A DNA stretch of 64,000 nt from Amycolatopsis sp. FBCC-B4732 (lineage in GTDB: Bacteria > Actinomycetota > Actinomycetes > Mycobacteriales > Pseudonocardiaceae), in assembly GCF_023008405.1 (NCBI RefSeq), contig NZ_CP095376.1, positions 1,326,001-1,390,000 on the forward strand, read 5' to 3'. Position 1 is the first letter of the stretch, and the number at the start of each line of letters is the position of its first letter. The notes beneath the pieces are model-generated. The model worked only from the letters and a program-made list of their open reading frames with translations, made no database searches and had not been told where the DNA came from. Both the position numbers and the translations under genes were made by a program. Shown in pieces: positions 17,253 to 24,937 of the stretch.

Positions 17253-18485
17253 TCAAACCCGGGCGGTCCGCCACGCCGCGGCGGCGCGCAGGGCCAGCAG
17301 GAGCGGCAGGGAACCGTCTTCCCAGAGCCGTTGCGGCAGTGCCTCGCTGAGCGGTACACCGGCGGCCAGTGCGGTGCCGATCGCGGCGAGGTCGACGTCG
17401 AAGAGCGTCAGGCCGGCGCTGTAGAGCCGTTCGCCGCTGACCGGGCGGCGCCGGGCGACCTCCGCGCTGTCGGCCGCGAGCTCGGTCAGCCCGAAGAACT
17501 CCGGCTTGGCGCCGCGGTCCATCCAGCGCGCGAAGCCCGTCACCTTCGTCGAGCGGATGTCGGCGGGGGTGAGGCCGCTTTCCTCGCACAGCTCGCGTTC
17601 CATCCCGGCGCGGACCGCGGTGTGCAGGGCCTGCCGCGCGCCCCCGTCCGGCGTGCGCAGGTCGCGGGGTTCGAGCGAGCCGCTGCCCGACGGCGCGAGC
17701 AGCAGCCCGCTCACGGCGTTGAGCGTCGACTGCCGGACGGTGACGAGCTTGCCGTCGGTGGTGAAGGCGACCGTGGAGACGCCGACGTGGTCGGCCAGCG
17801 CGCTGCCGCTCAGCTCGCGCAACGCGCCCGCGGAGTCGGTGAGCTCGGCCTTGCGCAGGTCGTACTCCTCGCCGGTGTCGGTGCGCGTGATGCGGAGCGT
17901 GCCGAGTTCGTTCGAGCAGACGGCGTCGAAGAACCGCGCCCGGTGCAGCCGGATCGGCGCGGGCCGCGCTCCGGTGGCGGGCAGCGGGTCGCCGCGCATG
18001 CCGACGACGGGACCGTTGAACAGCAGGCGGCCGCGGGCCCGCAGCGGGAGGACGTGCGGCGCGGTCGCCTTGAGGGACGGCGGCAGCCGGTAGGGCTCCT
18101 CGGCCACGTCGATCGTGTGCCGCTCTTCCCACAGTTCGCGGTCGATCGCGGCGCTGACCAGCGCGGTTCCCCGGGCGGGCACGGCGAGGTACGCCGCTTC
18201 CGGGTACGCCGGCGGCGGCGGCAGCTCTGCGGTCGGGAACGGCGCCGCGATGGCGGTGAACTCGAACCCGGCCCACCGGCGGCGCAGCAGCCGCACGTCC
18301 CGGGTGAAGGTGGTGACGCCGAGGGCGAGCGCGATGATCGAGAGCACCACGCCGATCGCGCTCGGCAGGATCGTGACGACCCCGAGCAGCACCCCGAGAC
18401 CGGACGCGGCGAGCGGCCACTCGCGGGCGCCGAGGAAGCCGAGGTAGTCCGCCCTCGCCCGGGCGCGGCGCGTCAGTTTTCCCAT
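17253..18485 (-). CDS. Membrane protein with Nudix-like domain
   Basis: A 410-residue protein. After a basic start (GKLTRRARARADYLGFLGAR) come two hydrophobic segments (about 26-66), then a long soluble region. Around residues 280-350 is a partial Nudix box (MERELCEESGLT), followed by TKVTGFARWMDRGAKPEFFGLTEL, as in Nudix hydrolases; the first glycine of the classical box is not clear. So it may be a membrane-anchored Nudix hydrolase or an inactive relative. I chose the ATG of MGKL; a GTG six codons earlier is possible. It is separate from csxA (no overlap). Confidence 0.7.
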   Translation of the reverse strand: MGKLTRRARARADYLGFLGAREWPLAASGLGVLLGVVTILPSAIGVVLSIIALALGVTTFTRDVRLLRRRWAGFEFTAIAAPFPTAELPPPPAYPEAAYLAVPARGTALVSAAIDRELWEERHTIDVAEEPYRLPPSLKATAPHVLPLRARGRLLFNGPVVGMRGDPLPATGARPAPIRLHRARFFDAVCSNELGTLRITRTDTGEEYDLRKAELTDSAGALRELSGSALADHVGVSTVAFTTDGKLVTVRQSTLNAVSGLLLAPSGSGSLEPRDLRTPDGGARQALHTAVRAGMERELCEESGLTPADIRSTKVTGFARWMDRGAKPEFFGLTELAADSAEVARRRPVSGERLYSAGLTLFDVDLAAIGTALAAGVPLSEALPQRLWEDGSLPLLLALRAAAAWRTARV

Positions 18486-18529
18486 CGCCGCACTGTTTAG
18501 CACGGCGGAGGTGGTGCGCGGGACGGGTT

Positions 18530-18910
18530 TCAGGCTTCGGCGTCGAGGTAGACCCAGTGGCCGTCGTCACGCCGGAAGCGGCTGTTCTCCTCCTGGAAGC
18601 CGTCGCGTCCCCGAAGCCGGTAGTGCGCCCGGAACTCGACGGTGCCTTCGGTGTGCAGCAGGCCCCCGCCGGTGCGCCCCAGGATTTCCAGCCGCGTCCA
18701 CTCCTGCGCGGGGTCGAGCGCGAGCCGCCGGGGCCGGGTGCGCGGGTGCCATGTCCGCAGCAGGTACCCGGTGTCGCCCACGGCGAACGCGCTGAACCGC
18801 GACCGCATCAGCAGTTCGGCCGTCGGCGCGGCAAGCGCGCCGTCGTGGAACCGGCCGCAGCAGGCGGCGTAGGACTCGGCGAGACCGCACGGGCACGGGA
18901 CGGGAGGCAT
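18530..18910 (-). CDS. YchJ family SEC-C motif protein
   Basis: A 126-residue YchJ/UPF0225 protein. It has an N-terminal cysteine cluster of SEC-C type (CPCGLAESYAACCGRFH), a helical AELLMRSRFSAFAVGDTGYLL and a C-terminal NTF2-like fold (TVEFRAHYRLRGRDGFQEEN, DDGHWVYLDA). The SEC-C motif probably binds zinc; function is otherwise unknown. The start is at MPPVPCPCG, the beginning of the motif. Confidence 0.9.
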   Translation of the reverse strand: MPPVPCPCGLAESYAACCGRFHDGALAAPTAELLMRSRFSAFAVGDTGYLLRTWHPRTRPRRLALDPAQEWTRLEILGRTGGGLLHTEGTVEFRAHYRLRGRDGFQEENSRFRRDDGHWVYLDAEA

Positions 18911-18977
18911 CGGGGAATTGTGCCACGACCGTCCACTCCGGACCGGCGGAGATCGCTGCGAGCCGTGCGGTACCAGC

Positions 18978-19745
18978 TCAACAGCCGTCGAAGTCGAGCA
19001 ACTTTCGTGATTCGACCAGATGCTCTCCTGCTCGGGTGATCAGGACCTCGTTGCCTTCGAGATGCACCAGGGCTTTGTCGTCCAGTGTTCGTACCGTCCG
19101 GCGCAGGTTGGATCGCATCGAGTCCGCGACCCATCCCGTGAGTTCGGCCAGTGTCGTAGGTGTCCCTCCTTGGTGGTAGAGAAGAACCAGCACTGTGTCG
19201 CTCGCGCGAAGGTCGGCCCTCAGGACTTTGGGTCGTTCGCCGAACATCTGCACGACCGGATACCTGCGCGTGACCAGGTCGGTGACTAGCCGCTGGGCGG
19301 TGTCCGCATCGACGCGTCGGCTCAACCTGACGAACTCGGCCATCACCCAGTCCAGCACGGCCGTTACCAAGGTGGCGTCCTGAAGGTTCGGGTCGATTCC
19401 GTCGGCCAGGTGCGCGACGTCTCGACTGTTGCGGATGTCGTAAACGACGCGCAATGCGCGGGGTAGGTAGATGCGTACGGCCTTCGGAAAATCGGCGGCT
19501 CGCAGTGATTCCAGCCCTTTGGTGACTTTCTCGGAGTCCAGCATCGACCCAATGGGCGTGTGGCGTCCTCCCGTCATGTTCTCAAGAATTCGATATGCGG
19601 CTTCGCAGAATCTGCCGCCTTCCACGGCGCTGAGGCGATGTCCGCCGAGGAAGTAGTTGCGCTTCGCTTCTTCGTATGCCTCGATCAACTCTCCGGCGAG
19701 AGCGTGATCGTAGGATGATTCGAGTACGCCTCGAGCAGTAATCAC
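18978..19745 (-). CDS. Putative HEPN-like protein with C-terminal winged helix (island gene)
   Basis: A 255-residue protein with no family I can name securely. The helical N-terminal half contains PRALRVVYDIRNSRDVAH: Arg105 followed by Asn and His112, an R-x6-H arrangement matching the HEPN ribonuclease signature. The C-terminal part (about 180-250) reads as a winged-helix domain (SDTVLVLLYHQGGTPTTLAE, LRRTVRTLDDKALVHLEGNE). Its GTG start overlaps the TGA of the upstream gene by four bases, so the two are coupled. Base composition is clearly less GC-rich than the neighbours, suggesting transfer. It could be an abortive-infection type toxin or a regulator. Confidence 0.55.
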   Translation of the reverse strand: MITARGVLESSYDHALAGELIEAYEEAKRNYFLGGHRLSAVEGGRFCEAAYRILENMTGGRHTPIGSMLDSEKVTKGLESLRAADFPKAVRIYLPRALRVVYDIRNSRDVAHLADGIDPNLQDATLVTAVLDWVMAEFVRLSRRVDADTAQRLVTDLVTRRYPVVQMFGERPKVLRADLRASDTVLVLLYHQGGTPTTLAELTGWVADSMRSNLRRTVRTLDDKALVHLEGNEVLITRAGEHLVESRKLLDFDGC

Positions 19746-20434
19746 TTATCGCTCGCCTCATCCGTTGAACTCTTTTTGGTGCTGGTCCGCTTCAGTCGGT
19801 ATGGGTGGTCGCGTACTGCGGCCTTCACTGCCTCGCGATCCGGGAGGGCCGCAACAACTGCCTCTCCGCGGACGGTGACCTGTTTCGCCCCCTGTCCAGC
19901 TGACACCACGTAACCGCTTTGGCGGTCTGCGTTGTCCAGGTCTCTCGGCAGGTTGCCAAATTTCTGCCCGGCTGCCTCGAGGTTGAGGCCGGCGATGTCC
20001 GATGATTTGAAATGTGGCGTGTTGCGATAATGGGTGAGATAGTATGCTAGGCAGGCGATTCGCTCCACTTGAGATTGCGGCTTCTTCTGGCTCATGAAAT
20101 CGCGAGCGTTGATATTTCTCTGCTCGGTGCTCGCGGGGTCCTCGGCCGGCGGACTCTCGGGTGACGGCTTGGTGATTGAACCGGCCAGCGTGACGTCGGC
20201 AAGTCCCAGCGACTCGACCAGCCACGACAGTGCACGCCTGCGGGCATCCTCGGTGAGCGCACTGAGTGCTTCGTAGGCCGTCTGCATGGCTTTGAGCTCC
20301 GCCAGTCCGTTCTCGACGGAATCGGTTGTCTTCTTGTCCCTTGGCTCGAAATCCGTACGTACGACGTTATTCGGAGCTTCATCGACAGGGTTGTGCTCAG
20401 GGTCTGCTGGAGTCGTCGGTGTCTCGTCGTCCAC
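19742..20434 (-). CDS. Unknown protein with winged-helix-like domain, partner of the HEPN-like gene
   Basis: A 230-residue protein. An acidic, disordered N-terminus (about 1-40) is followed by a helical segment (AELKAMQTAYEALSALTEDA), a linker, and a compact domain (about 113-200) with VERIACLAYYLTHYRNTPHF, KFGNLPRDLDNADR and VVSAGQGAKQVTVRGEAVV that looks like a winged helix. The C-terminus is lysine/serine rich. The GTG start is preceded by AAAGGATCATC, a good ribosome-binding site; the longer upstream reading would run into the divergent promoter. It is the first gene of a two-gene operon. Function unknown. Confidence 0.6.
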   Translation of the reverse strand: MDDETPTTPADPEHNPVDEAPNNVVRTDFEPRDKKTTDSVENGLAELKAMQTAYEALSALTEDARRRALSWLVESLGLADVTLAGSITKPSPESPPAEDPASTEQRNINARDFMSQKKPQSQVERIACLAYYLTHYRNTPHFKSSDIAGLNLEAAGQKFGNLPRDLDNADRQSGYVVSAGQGAKQVTVRGEAVVAALPDREAVKAAVRDHPYRLKRTSTKKSSTDEASDK

Positions 20435-20497
20435 GATGATCCTTTCCGAGCGAGTCGGCGGGTGTGCTCCAAAGCTAGCGTCAAGTCGTCGCCTCTT

Positions 20498-20516
20498 TGT
20501 CGCACCTATGTCGCAC
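20498..20516. promoter_or_regulatory. Direct repeats in the divergent promoter of the island
   Basis: TGTCGCAC occurs twice, at 20498 and 20509, 11 bases apart (one helical turn), in the 209-base gap between the divergent HTH gene and the two-gene operon. Same-face repeats like these suit a regulator binding as a side-by-side dimer, plausibly the adjacent HTH protein. Confidence 0.4.
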
Positions 20517-20643
20517 AGGGCTCCGTACTCTGCGCAGGAGTGGCGTTGCTGCAGGTCGCGATTCCTAGGGGTCACCCGGAAGTGTGTTTCCCTGAGCTCC
20601 GATGCCACTACAATCGTCGCCGTGCAGCGTGGAGGTGCCTGTG

Positions 20644-21549
20644 GTGGCTCAGTCTGACTTCAACGTTCGAGCAGCCGGCGATCTTCTAGGTCGGCTTCTT
20701 GCTGAATCCCCCGCCTACCGGGCGAGGTGGCGTGCCTTGTCCTCGCGCGTCACGGGGGAACTGAACCAGTCTGCGATCGCAAAGGTGATCGAACACTATT
20801 TGTGGGTACAAGACCCCACGGCGGCCGAACCTACTGCGCGCATGCTCAAGGACCGCGTAGGTCGCGCCCTGACCGGACGAAATCTCTCGCTCGAGACGCT
20901 GACGTGGTTCATGGAAGCATTCGAGATGACGAAGACGGACCGGACGCATCTTCGAGAAATCTACGACGGCCGGCATGGGCCGGCCAGTGAAATCGCTCAT
21001 ACCCTGTGCAGCAGGCGGGAGATGATCCGAGGGCAACGGCATCGCACGGTCAACCTGGTTGAACGGTACGACGTCAGAGATGGGTGGCTGCGCAGGCGTC
21101 GCACGGTTCACACCATTCGGGCGATCGAGGACGGTGTCGACATCTACCTCTTCAACCACGAACCCGAGGCGTCGCGTATCGAGGTCGCCTACGGCGGGCG
21201 GCTCGGGCCAGGCCACGAGTACGGCGGAGGGCTGAGGAGCGTCGAGATCGAGCTCGATCGACCGTTGCAGAAGGACGAGACAGCGGCGCTTGAGTACTCG
21301 GCTGTCTTCGATCGACGATCCGTCGGGTTGACGGAAGTGCGGAGGGCGGTGTTCGCCAGGGCCGAGAACGTCGACATCGCTGTCGAATTCAGCGGCAGGA
21401 TTCCACAGCGGGCCTGGTGGTGTCTGTGGGCGGACCATCTTGAAGGCTCGCCGGTCGATGAGGGACCGGTTGTGCTGATCAATTCCGCGATGAGGAAGTT
21501 CGTTCGGTCGATGGAAGACACCGTCGTGGGATTCCGATGGGAATGGTGA
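20644..21549 (+). CDS. HTH regulator with C-terminal beta-sandwich-like domain (island gene)
   Basis: A 301-residue protein. The N-terminal 90 residues are helical with an Xre-like pattern (LNQSAIAKVIEHYL, RALTGRNLSLETLTWFMEAF). Residues about 150-300 are strand-rich (YLFNHEPEASRIEVAYGG, ETAALEYSAVFDRRSVGLTE, VDIAVEFSGRIPQRAWWCLW) and end NSAMRKFVRSMEDTVVGFRW. The C-terminal part resembles the end of the protein at 23.3-24.3 kb. I start at the second of two adjacent GTGs because GGAGG then lies 8 bases upstream. It diverges from the HEPN-like operon and is the likely regulator of it. Confidence 0.6.
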   Translation: MAQSDFNVRAAGDLLGRLLAESPAYRARWRALSSRVTGELNQSAIAKVIEHYLWVQDPTAAEPTARMLKDRVGRALTGRNLSLETLTWFMEAFEMTKTDRTHLREIYDGRHGPASEIAHTLCSRREMIRGQRHRTVNLVERYDVRDGWLRRRRTVHTIRAIEDGVDIYLFNHEPEASRIEVAYGGRLGPGHEYGGGLRSVEIELDRPLQKDETAALEYSAVFDRRSVGLTEVRRAVFARAENVDIAVEFSGRIPQRAWWCLWADHLEGSPVDEGPVVLINSAMRKFVRSMEDTVVGFRWEW

Positions 21550-21592
21550 CGGCGACGGTTCGCACAGTGACTGGCGACTGGTTTACCTAAGA

Positions 21593-22054
21593 CTAACCGG
21601 CGTTGACGGGTTTCCCGCTCTCGCGCGCCTCTTGCGCGCCGCGGACCGCGAGCCGGTCGGCGCGCTCGTTCTCCGGGTGGCCCGCGTGGCCCTTGACCCA
21701 CAGCCATTCGACCTCGTGCCCGCCGATCGCCGCGTCGAGGCGCTGCCAGAGGTCCGCGTTCTTGACCGGTTCGCGCGCCGCCGTCTGCCAGCCGTTGTTC
21801 TTCCAGCGGGGCAGCCACTGCGTGATCCCGTTGCGCACGTAGGTGCTGTCGGTGAACACGCGCACCTGCGACGGCCGCGTCAACGTCTCCAGGGCCCGGA
21901 TCGGCGCGGTCAGCTCCATCCGGTTGTTCGTCGTCGGCGTGGCTTCGCCGCCGTACAGCTCGCGCTCGTGCTTGCCGTAGCGCAGCACCGCGCCCCAGCC
22001 GCCCGGTCCGGGGTTCCCGCTGCACGCGCCGTCGGTGTAGATCTCCACGTCCAC
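21593..22054 (-). CDS. rnhA: Ribonuclease HI
   Basis: A 153-residue RNase HI, the full family length. It hydrolyses the RNA strand of RNA:DNA hybrids. Catalytic carboxylates are visible in [16 protein letters not shown] (Asp8), [10 protein letters not shown] (Glu), FTDSTYV (Asp) and the terminal [14 protein letters not shown] (Asp), with the handle region [20 protein letters not shown] present. It is convergent with the island regulator and divergent from the Crp/Fnr gene. Confidence 0.95.
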   Translation of the reverse strand: MDVEIYTDGACSGNPGPGGWGAVLRYGKHERELYGGEATPTTNNRMELTAPIRALETLTRPSQVRVFTDSTYVRNGITQWLPRWKNNGWQTAAREPVKNADLWQRLDAAIGGHEVEWLWVKGHAGHPENERADRLAVRGAQEARESGKPVNAG

Positions 22055-22141
22055 GCGGCGACCCTATCGGTTCCGGCTCTCGCCCAACGCCGCCACGCCG
22101 GGTTACGGTGGGCATCCGGAGCGGAGCGGGAGTTCGGGGCG

Positions 22142-22849
22142 ATGAACGGGCACGACGACACGGCCGAGGGGGCGCTCCTGGCCTACCTCGCCGACGCCGA
22201 TCGCGAGTACCTGCTCTCCCGCGGCACCCGCCGCCGGTTCCGGGCGAACGACGTCGTGCTCATGGAGGGCGACCCGTCCGACCACGTCCACGTGCTGGTC
22301 GCCGGCTGGGTGCGGGTGTCCGCGATCGTCGAGGACGGCCGCGAGGTCCTCTTCGGCCTGCGCGGCCCCGGCGAGGTGCTCGGCGACCTCGCCGCCGTGA
22401 CCGGGCGCCCGCGGACGGCGTCGGTCCGCGCGATCGAGCCCTGCACCGTCTTCCAGCTGACCGGGGCGCAATTCATCGACGTGCTGCACGCCCGGCCCGA
22501 GATCGCCATCGCGACGATCAAGACCGTCGCCGCCCGGCTCCGCAACGCCGAGTCCGCCCGGGTCGACTCGGCGGCCCTCGACGTCACCCGGCGGGTCGCG
22601 GTGCACCTGCTCCGGCTCGCCGAGGAGCACGGGCGGTCGGTCCCGGAGGGCGTGGTCATCGAGGCCGCGCTCTCGCAGACCGACATCGCCGCGCAGGTCG
22701 GCGCCGCCCGGCGGACCGTCGCCCGGGCGCTGCGCGTGCTGCGCGAGCGCGAGATCGTCGAGACCGGCCGCCGCCGGATCCTCATCCGGAAGCTGCGTGT
22801 GCTCCAGGCCTTCGCCCGTTCTGAGCCAAACGGCACACAAGGGCCGTGA
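22142..22849 (+). CDS. Crp/Fnr family transcriptional regulator
   Basis: A 235-residue regulator. A cyclic-nucleotide-binding beta-roll spans residues about 15-125 (DVVLMEGDPSDHVHVLVAGW, LFGLRGPGEVLGDLA, RPRTASVRAIEPCTVF). A dimer helix follows, then a Crp-type winged HTH (LSQTDIAAQVGAARRTVARALRVL). No cysteines suit an Fe-S cluster, so it is not Fnr-like in sensing. The ATG is at the start of domain homology. It lies directly upstream of the small-peptide cassette and may control it. Confidence 0.92.
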   Translation: MNGHDDTAEGALLAYLADADREYLLSRGTRRRFRANDVVLMEGDPSDHVHVLVAGWVRVSAIVEDGREVLFGLRGPGEVLGDLAAVTGRPRTASVRAIEPCTVFQLTGAQFIDVLHARPEIAIATIKTVAARLRNAESARVDSAALDVTRRVAVHLLRLAEEHGRSVPEGVVIEAALSQTDIAAQVGAARRTVARALRVLREREIVETGRRRILIRKLRVLQAFARSEPNGTQGP

Positions 22850-22960
22850 CAGCGGGCATCTGAGGACCGCTCCGACCCGGCGATGCTGGAACCCGGCCGG
22901 TAAAGAAATGCGATGCCACCGGCTGAATTTCATTTCGAGCGAGGTCGGGGAGTGCTCGTC

Positions 22961-23128
22961 GTGAACGTCCACTGCAAGATTTCGACCCTGGTGAAATCGG
23001 TCTTCGCCGCGTTCGTGGCCGGTGCTGTCGCGGGTTTCCTCGCGGCGGCCGGAAACGCGGTGGAACCCGCCAGTCCGGCGTTCCACGACTCCGCGCGGCT
23101 TCCCGCCTCGGCCTGGGTGCAGCGATGA
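22961..23128 (+). CDS. Small secreted-type peptide (55 aa)
   Basis: A 55-residue ORF with GGGGAG eight bases ahead of its GTG start. The N-terminus looks like a signal peptide: NVHCKISTLVK, then a hydrophobic core SVFAAFVAGAVAGFLAAAGNA with a plausible Ala-X-Ala-like cleavage point, leaving a tail of about 23 residues (EPASPAFHDSARLPASAWVQ and so on). Not recognised. Its stop codon touches the ribosome-binding site of a 14-residue ORF, so the two should be cotranscribed. Confidence 0.5.
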   Translation: MNVHCKISTLVKSVFAAFVAGAVAGFLAAAGNAVEPASPAFHDSARLPASAWVQR

Positions 23129-23141
23129 GGAGGTGTGTGTG

Positions 23142-23186
23142 ATGGAGAGCCACTCGATCTGGGCCCTGATCTTCGGGGCCAACTGA
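23142..23186 (+). CDS. 14-residue micro-ORF with strong ribosome-binding site
   Basis: AGGAGG at 23128-23133 lies eight bases before an ATG that opens MESHSIWALIFGAN and a TGA stop. A GTG one codon earlier is also in frame. The RBS overlaps the stop of the preceding small gene, and a hairpin terminator starts 13 bases after the stop, so the micro-ORF forms the end of a short transcript. It may be a signalling peptide, a regulatory leader or a very small membrane-active peptide. Its sequence is hydrophobic and I do not recognise it. Confidence 0.5.
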   Translation: MESHSIWALIFGAN

Positions 23187-23199
23187 CCCGCGGAGGGAA

Positions 23200-23236
23200 C
23201 CCGGCCGGCCGGCACGCGGGGGGCCGGCCGGCCGGG
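23200..23236 (+). terminator. Hairpin terminator after the small-peptide cassette
   Basis: CCCGGCCGGCCGG (23200-23212) pairs perfectly with CCGGCCGGCCGGG (23224-23236) over an 11-base loop. It closes the transcript carrying the two small ORFs and separates it from the next regulator gene. Confidence 0.75.
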
Positions 23237-23338
23237 CATTCCGCGAATGCGCGTGTCCGTGATTTGTCACGTCACCGCCGCCGACGGCCGCTGGTAATGT
23301 CAACAGCTCTTTCCACCGGCGGCGCGGAAGGAGGTGGG

Positions 23339-24304
23339 ATGACGTCGGAGAACTCGTTCCCGTTCGTGCGCGAACTGAACGAACTGCGCCGCGGCCGCGG
23401 CCTGGACGCGGCCGACCTGCACCAGCGGATCGGCCCCTGCCTGCGGGCCGCCTGCGAGATCGCCGACGACGACCCGCCCGCCGCCGCGCGGCACAAGGTC
23501 GTGCTGCGGCTGACGGAGCTGTGCGGGCGGCTGCCCGCGGACCTGCGGCTGGCCGCGCTGGCGGCGCTGGGCCTGCACGAGGAGGCGGCGGGGGAGTTCC
23601 TCGACCGGCGCATCTCGTGGCTGGCCAGCGTCCTGGACCGCGACCCGCGCACCGCGCGCCGCCGCATCGACCTCGCGTTCCGCCGGCTCGACGAGCTGCT
23701 CGGCGCGCCGCCGCGCGAGCGTGACCTGCACCCGCTGGCCGGCTGGTACGTCGAGTCGATGAAGGCGATGCTCCGGCTCGACCGCGACCCGCCGGACCTG
23801 CAGGAGGAACGCCGGATCGTCGCGGAGGTCGACGAGCTCGACGAGCTGGTGCTCTCGTTCAGCGCACCCGCCGACCCGGGCCTCGACCCGGTGCCGGCCA
23901 TCACCGCGGACGTGCTGTTCGGCGGCGAAATCGTCGAGGCGCGCCAGGTTTCGGCGAGCCACGCCCAGTTCGTCATGCGGCTGCCGAGCCCGCTGCGGCT
24001 CGGGCAGCGGCACGAATACGGCATCCGCTTCGCGCCGCAGCGCACGTCGCTGCGGCCGTACTACGTCATGACCCCGTTGCGGCGCTGCGAGAAGTTCTCG
24101 GTGCGGGTGCGGTTCGACCGCGACGGCCCGCCCTCGAAGGTGTGGCGGCTCAACGGCGTGCCCGGCCGCGTGATCGACGACGGCACCGACTCGGGCGACG
24201 CGCTGACGGTCAACAGCCTCGGCGAGGTCGGGCTCGAGTTCCACGACCTGCACCAGGGGCTGAGCTACGGCCTGCAGTGGTCGGCCGAGCCCGGGGCGGG
24301 TTGA
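23339..24304 (+). CDS. Actinobacterial regulator-like protein with C-terminal beta domain
   Basis: A 321-residue protein. The N-terminal 120 residues are helical and arginine-rich (LNELRRGRGLDAADLHQRIG, PADLRLAALAALGLHEEA, DRDPRTARRRIDLAFRRL), a pattern common in uncharacterised actinobacterial regulators and suggestive of an HTH/TPR-like fold. The last about 150 residues are strand-rich (LRLGQRHEYGIRFAP, EKFSVRVRFDRDG, NSLGEVGLEFHDLHQGLSYG) and resemble the end of the island regulator at 20.6 kb. GGAGG lies just upstream of the ATG. It is 7 bases ahead of the next gene, so the two are an operon. Function unknown. Confidence 0.65.
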   Translation: MTSENSFPFVRELNELRRGRGLDAADLHQRIGPCLRAACEIADDDPPAAARHKVVLRLTELCGRLPADLRLAALAALGLHEEAAGEFLDRRISWLASVLDRDPRTARRRIDLAFRRLDELLGAPPRERDLHPLAGWYVESMKAMLRLDRDPPDLQEERRIVAEVDELDELVLSFSAPADPGLDPVPAITADVLFGGEIVEARQVSASHAQFVMRLPSPLRLGQRHEYGIRFAPQRTSLRPYYVMTPLRRCEKFSVRVRFDRDGPPSKVWRLNGVPGRVIDDGTDSGDALTVNSLGEVGLEFHDLHQGLSYGLQWSAEPGAG

Positions 24305-24311
24305 GCGGGCC

Positions 24312-24917
24312 GTGCGCACCGATCCGGTGACCGCGACCGTCGTCCGGCTCGGGATCGTCGCACCGAGCCGGGGGCGGACGGCGCGCGCGGTGCACCTCGG
24401 CGCCACCCTCGACGGGGTGCTGGACGAGGTGTTCGAGGGCGTCCCGGTGCCTCACCGCACGCCGACGTGGTTCCGGCGGGCCGAGGGCGACGCCACGACG
24501 GTGATCATCCCGCCGACGGTGCCGCACGGCTGGGTCGCGACGGAGCTCGTCGCGCTGCTGGCCGGGGCGCTGGGCCGCCGCAACCGCCACCTCAACGAGT
24601 TCGGCAGGCTCCGGCTGCGGGTGGCGGCCGACCACGGCGACGTCGTGCTGCGCCCGCCCCACTTCGGCGGCGCGGCGGTGGCGCTGGCGACGTGGCTGTG
24701 CGCGGCCGAGGAGCTGAAGGCGGCGATCGCGGCGGCGCCGGAGCTGGACCTGCTGCTGGTCGTCTCGGACCGGTTCCACACCGCCCTCGCCGGCGACGAG
24801 GGCTACCGGCGGATCGTCGTCCCGGCGGGCGGCGAGCGCGAAATCGCGTGGCTGCGGACGGGTCCGGATACTGGGACGCGGAATACCGGCGCAGGTGGCG
24901 GGTTGGCACCGTCGTAG
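24312..24917 (+). CDS. Uncharacterised conserved-looking protein
   Basis: A 201-residue protein with no recognised family. It has a mixed alpha/beta pattern: TATVVRLGIVAPSRGRTARA, TTVIIPPTVPHGWVATELVA, RLRLRVAADHGDVVLRPPHF, a hydrophobic helix ALATWLCAAEEL, and LDLLLVVSDRF. The C-terminus is low complexity. It begins with GTG seven bases after the preceding regulator gene and is probably cotranscribed with it. There is no signal peptide or membrane segment. Confidence 0.55.
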   Translation: MRTDPVTATVVRLGIVAPSRGRTARAVHLGATLDGVLDEVFEGVPVPHRTPTWFRRAEGDATTVIIPPTVPHGWVATELVALLAGALGRRNRHLNEFGRLRLRVAADHGDVVLRPPHFGGAAVALATWLCAAEELKAAIAAAPELDLLLVVSDRFHTALAGDEGYRRIVVPAGGEREIAWLRTGPDTGTRNTGAGGGLAPS

Positions 24918-24937
24918 CCGATGGGAAGGGGCTCGCG

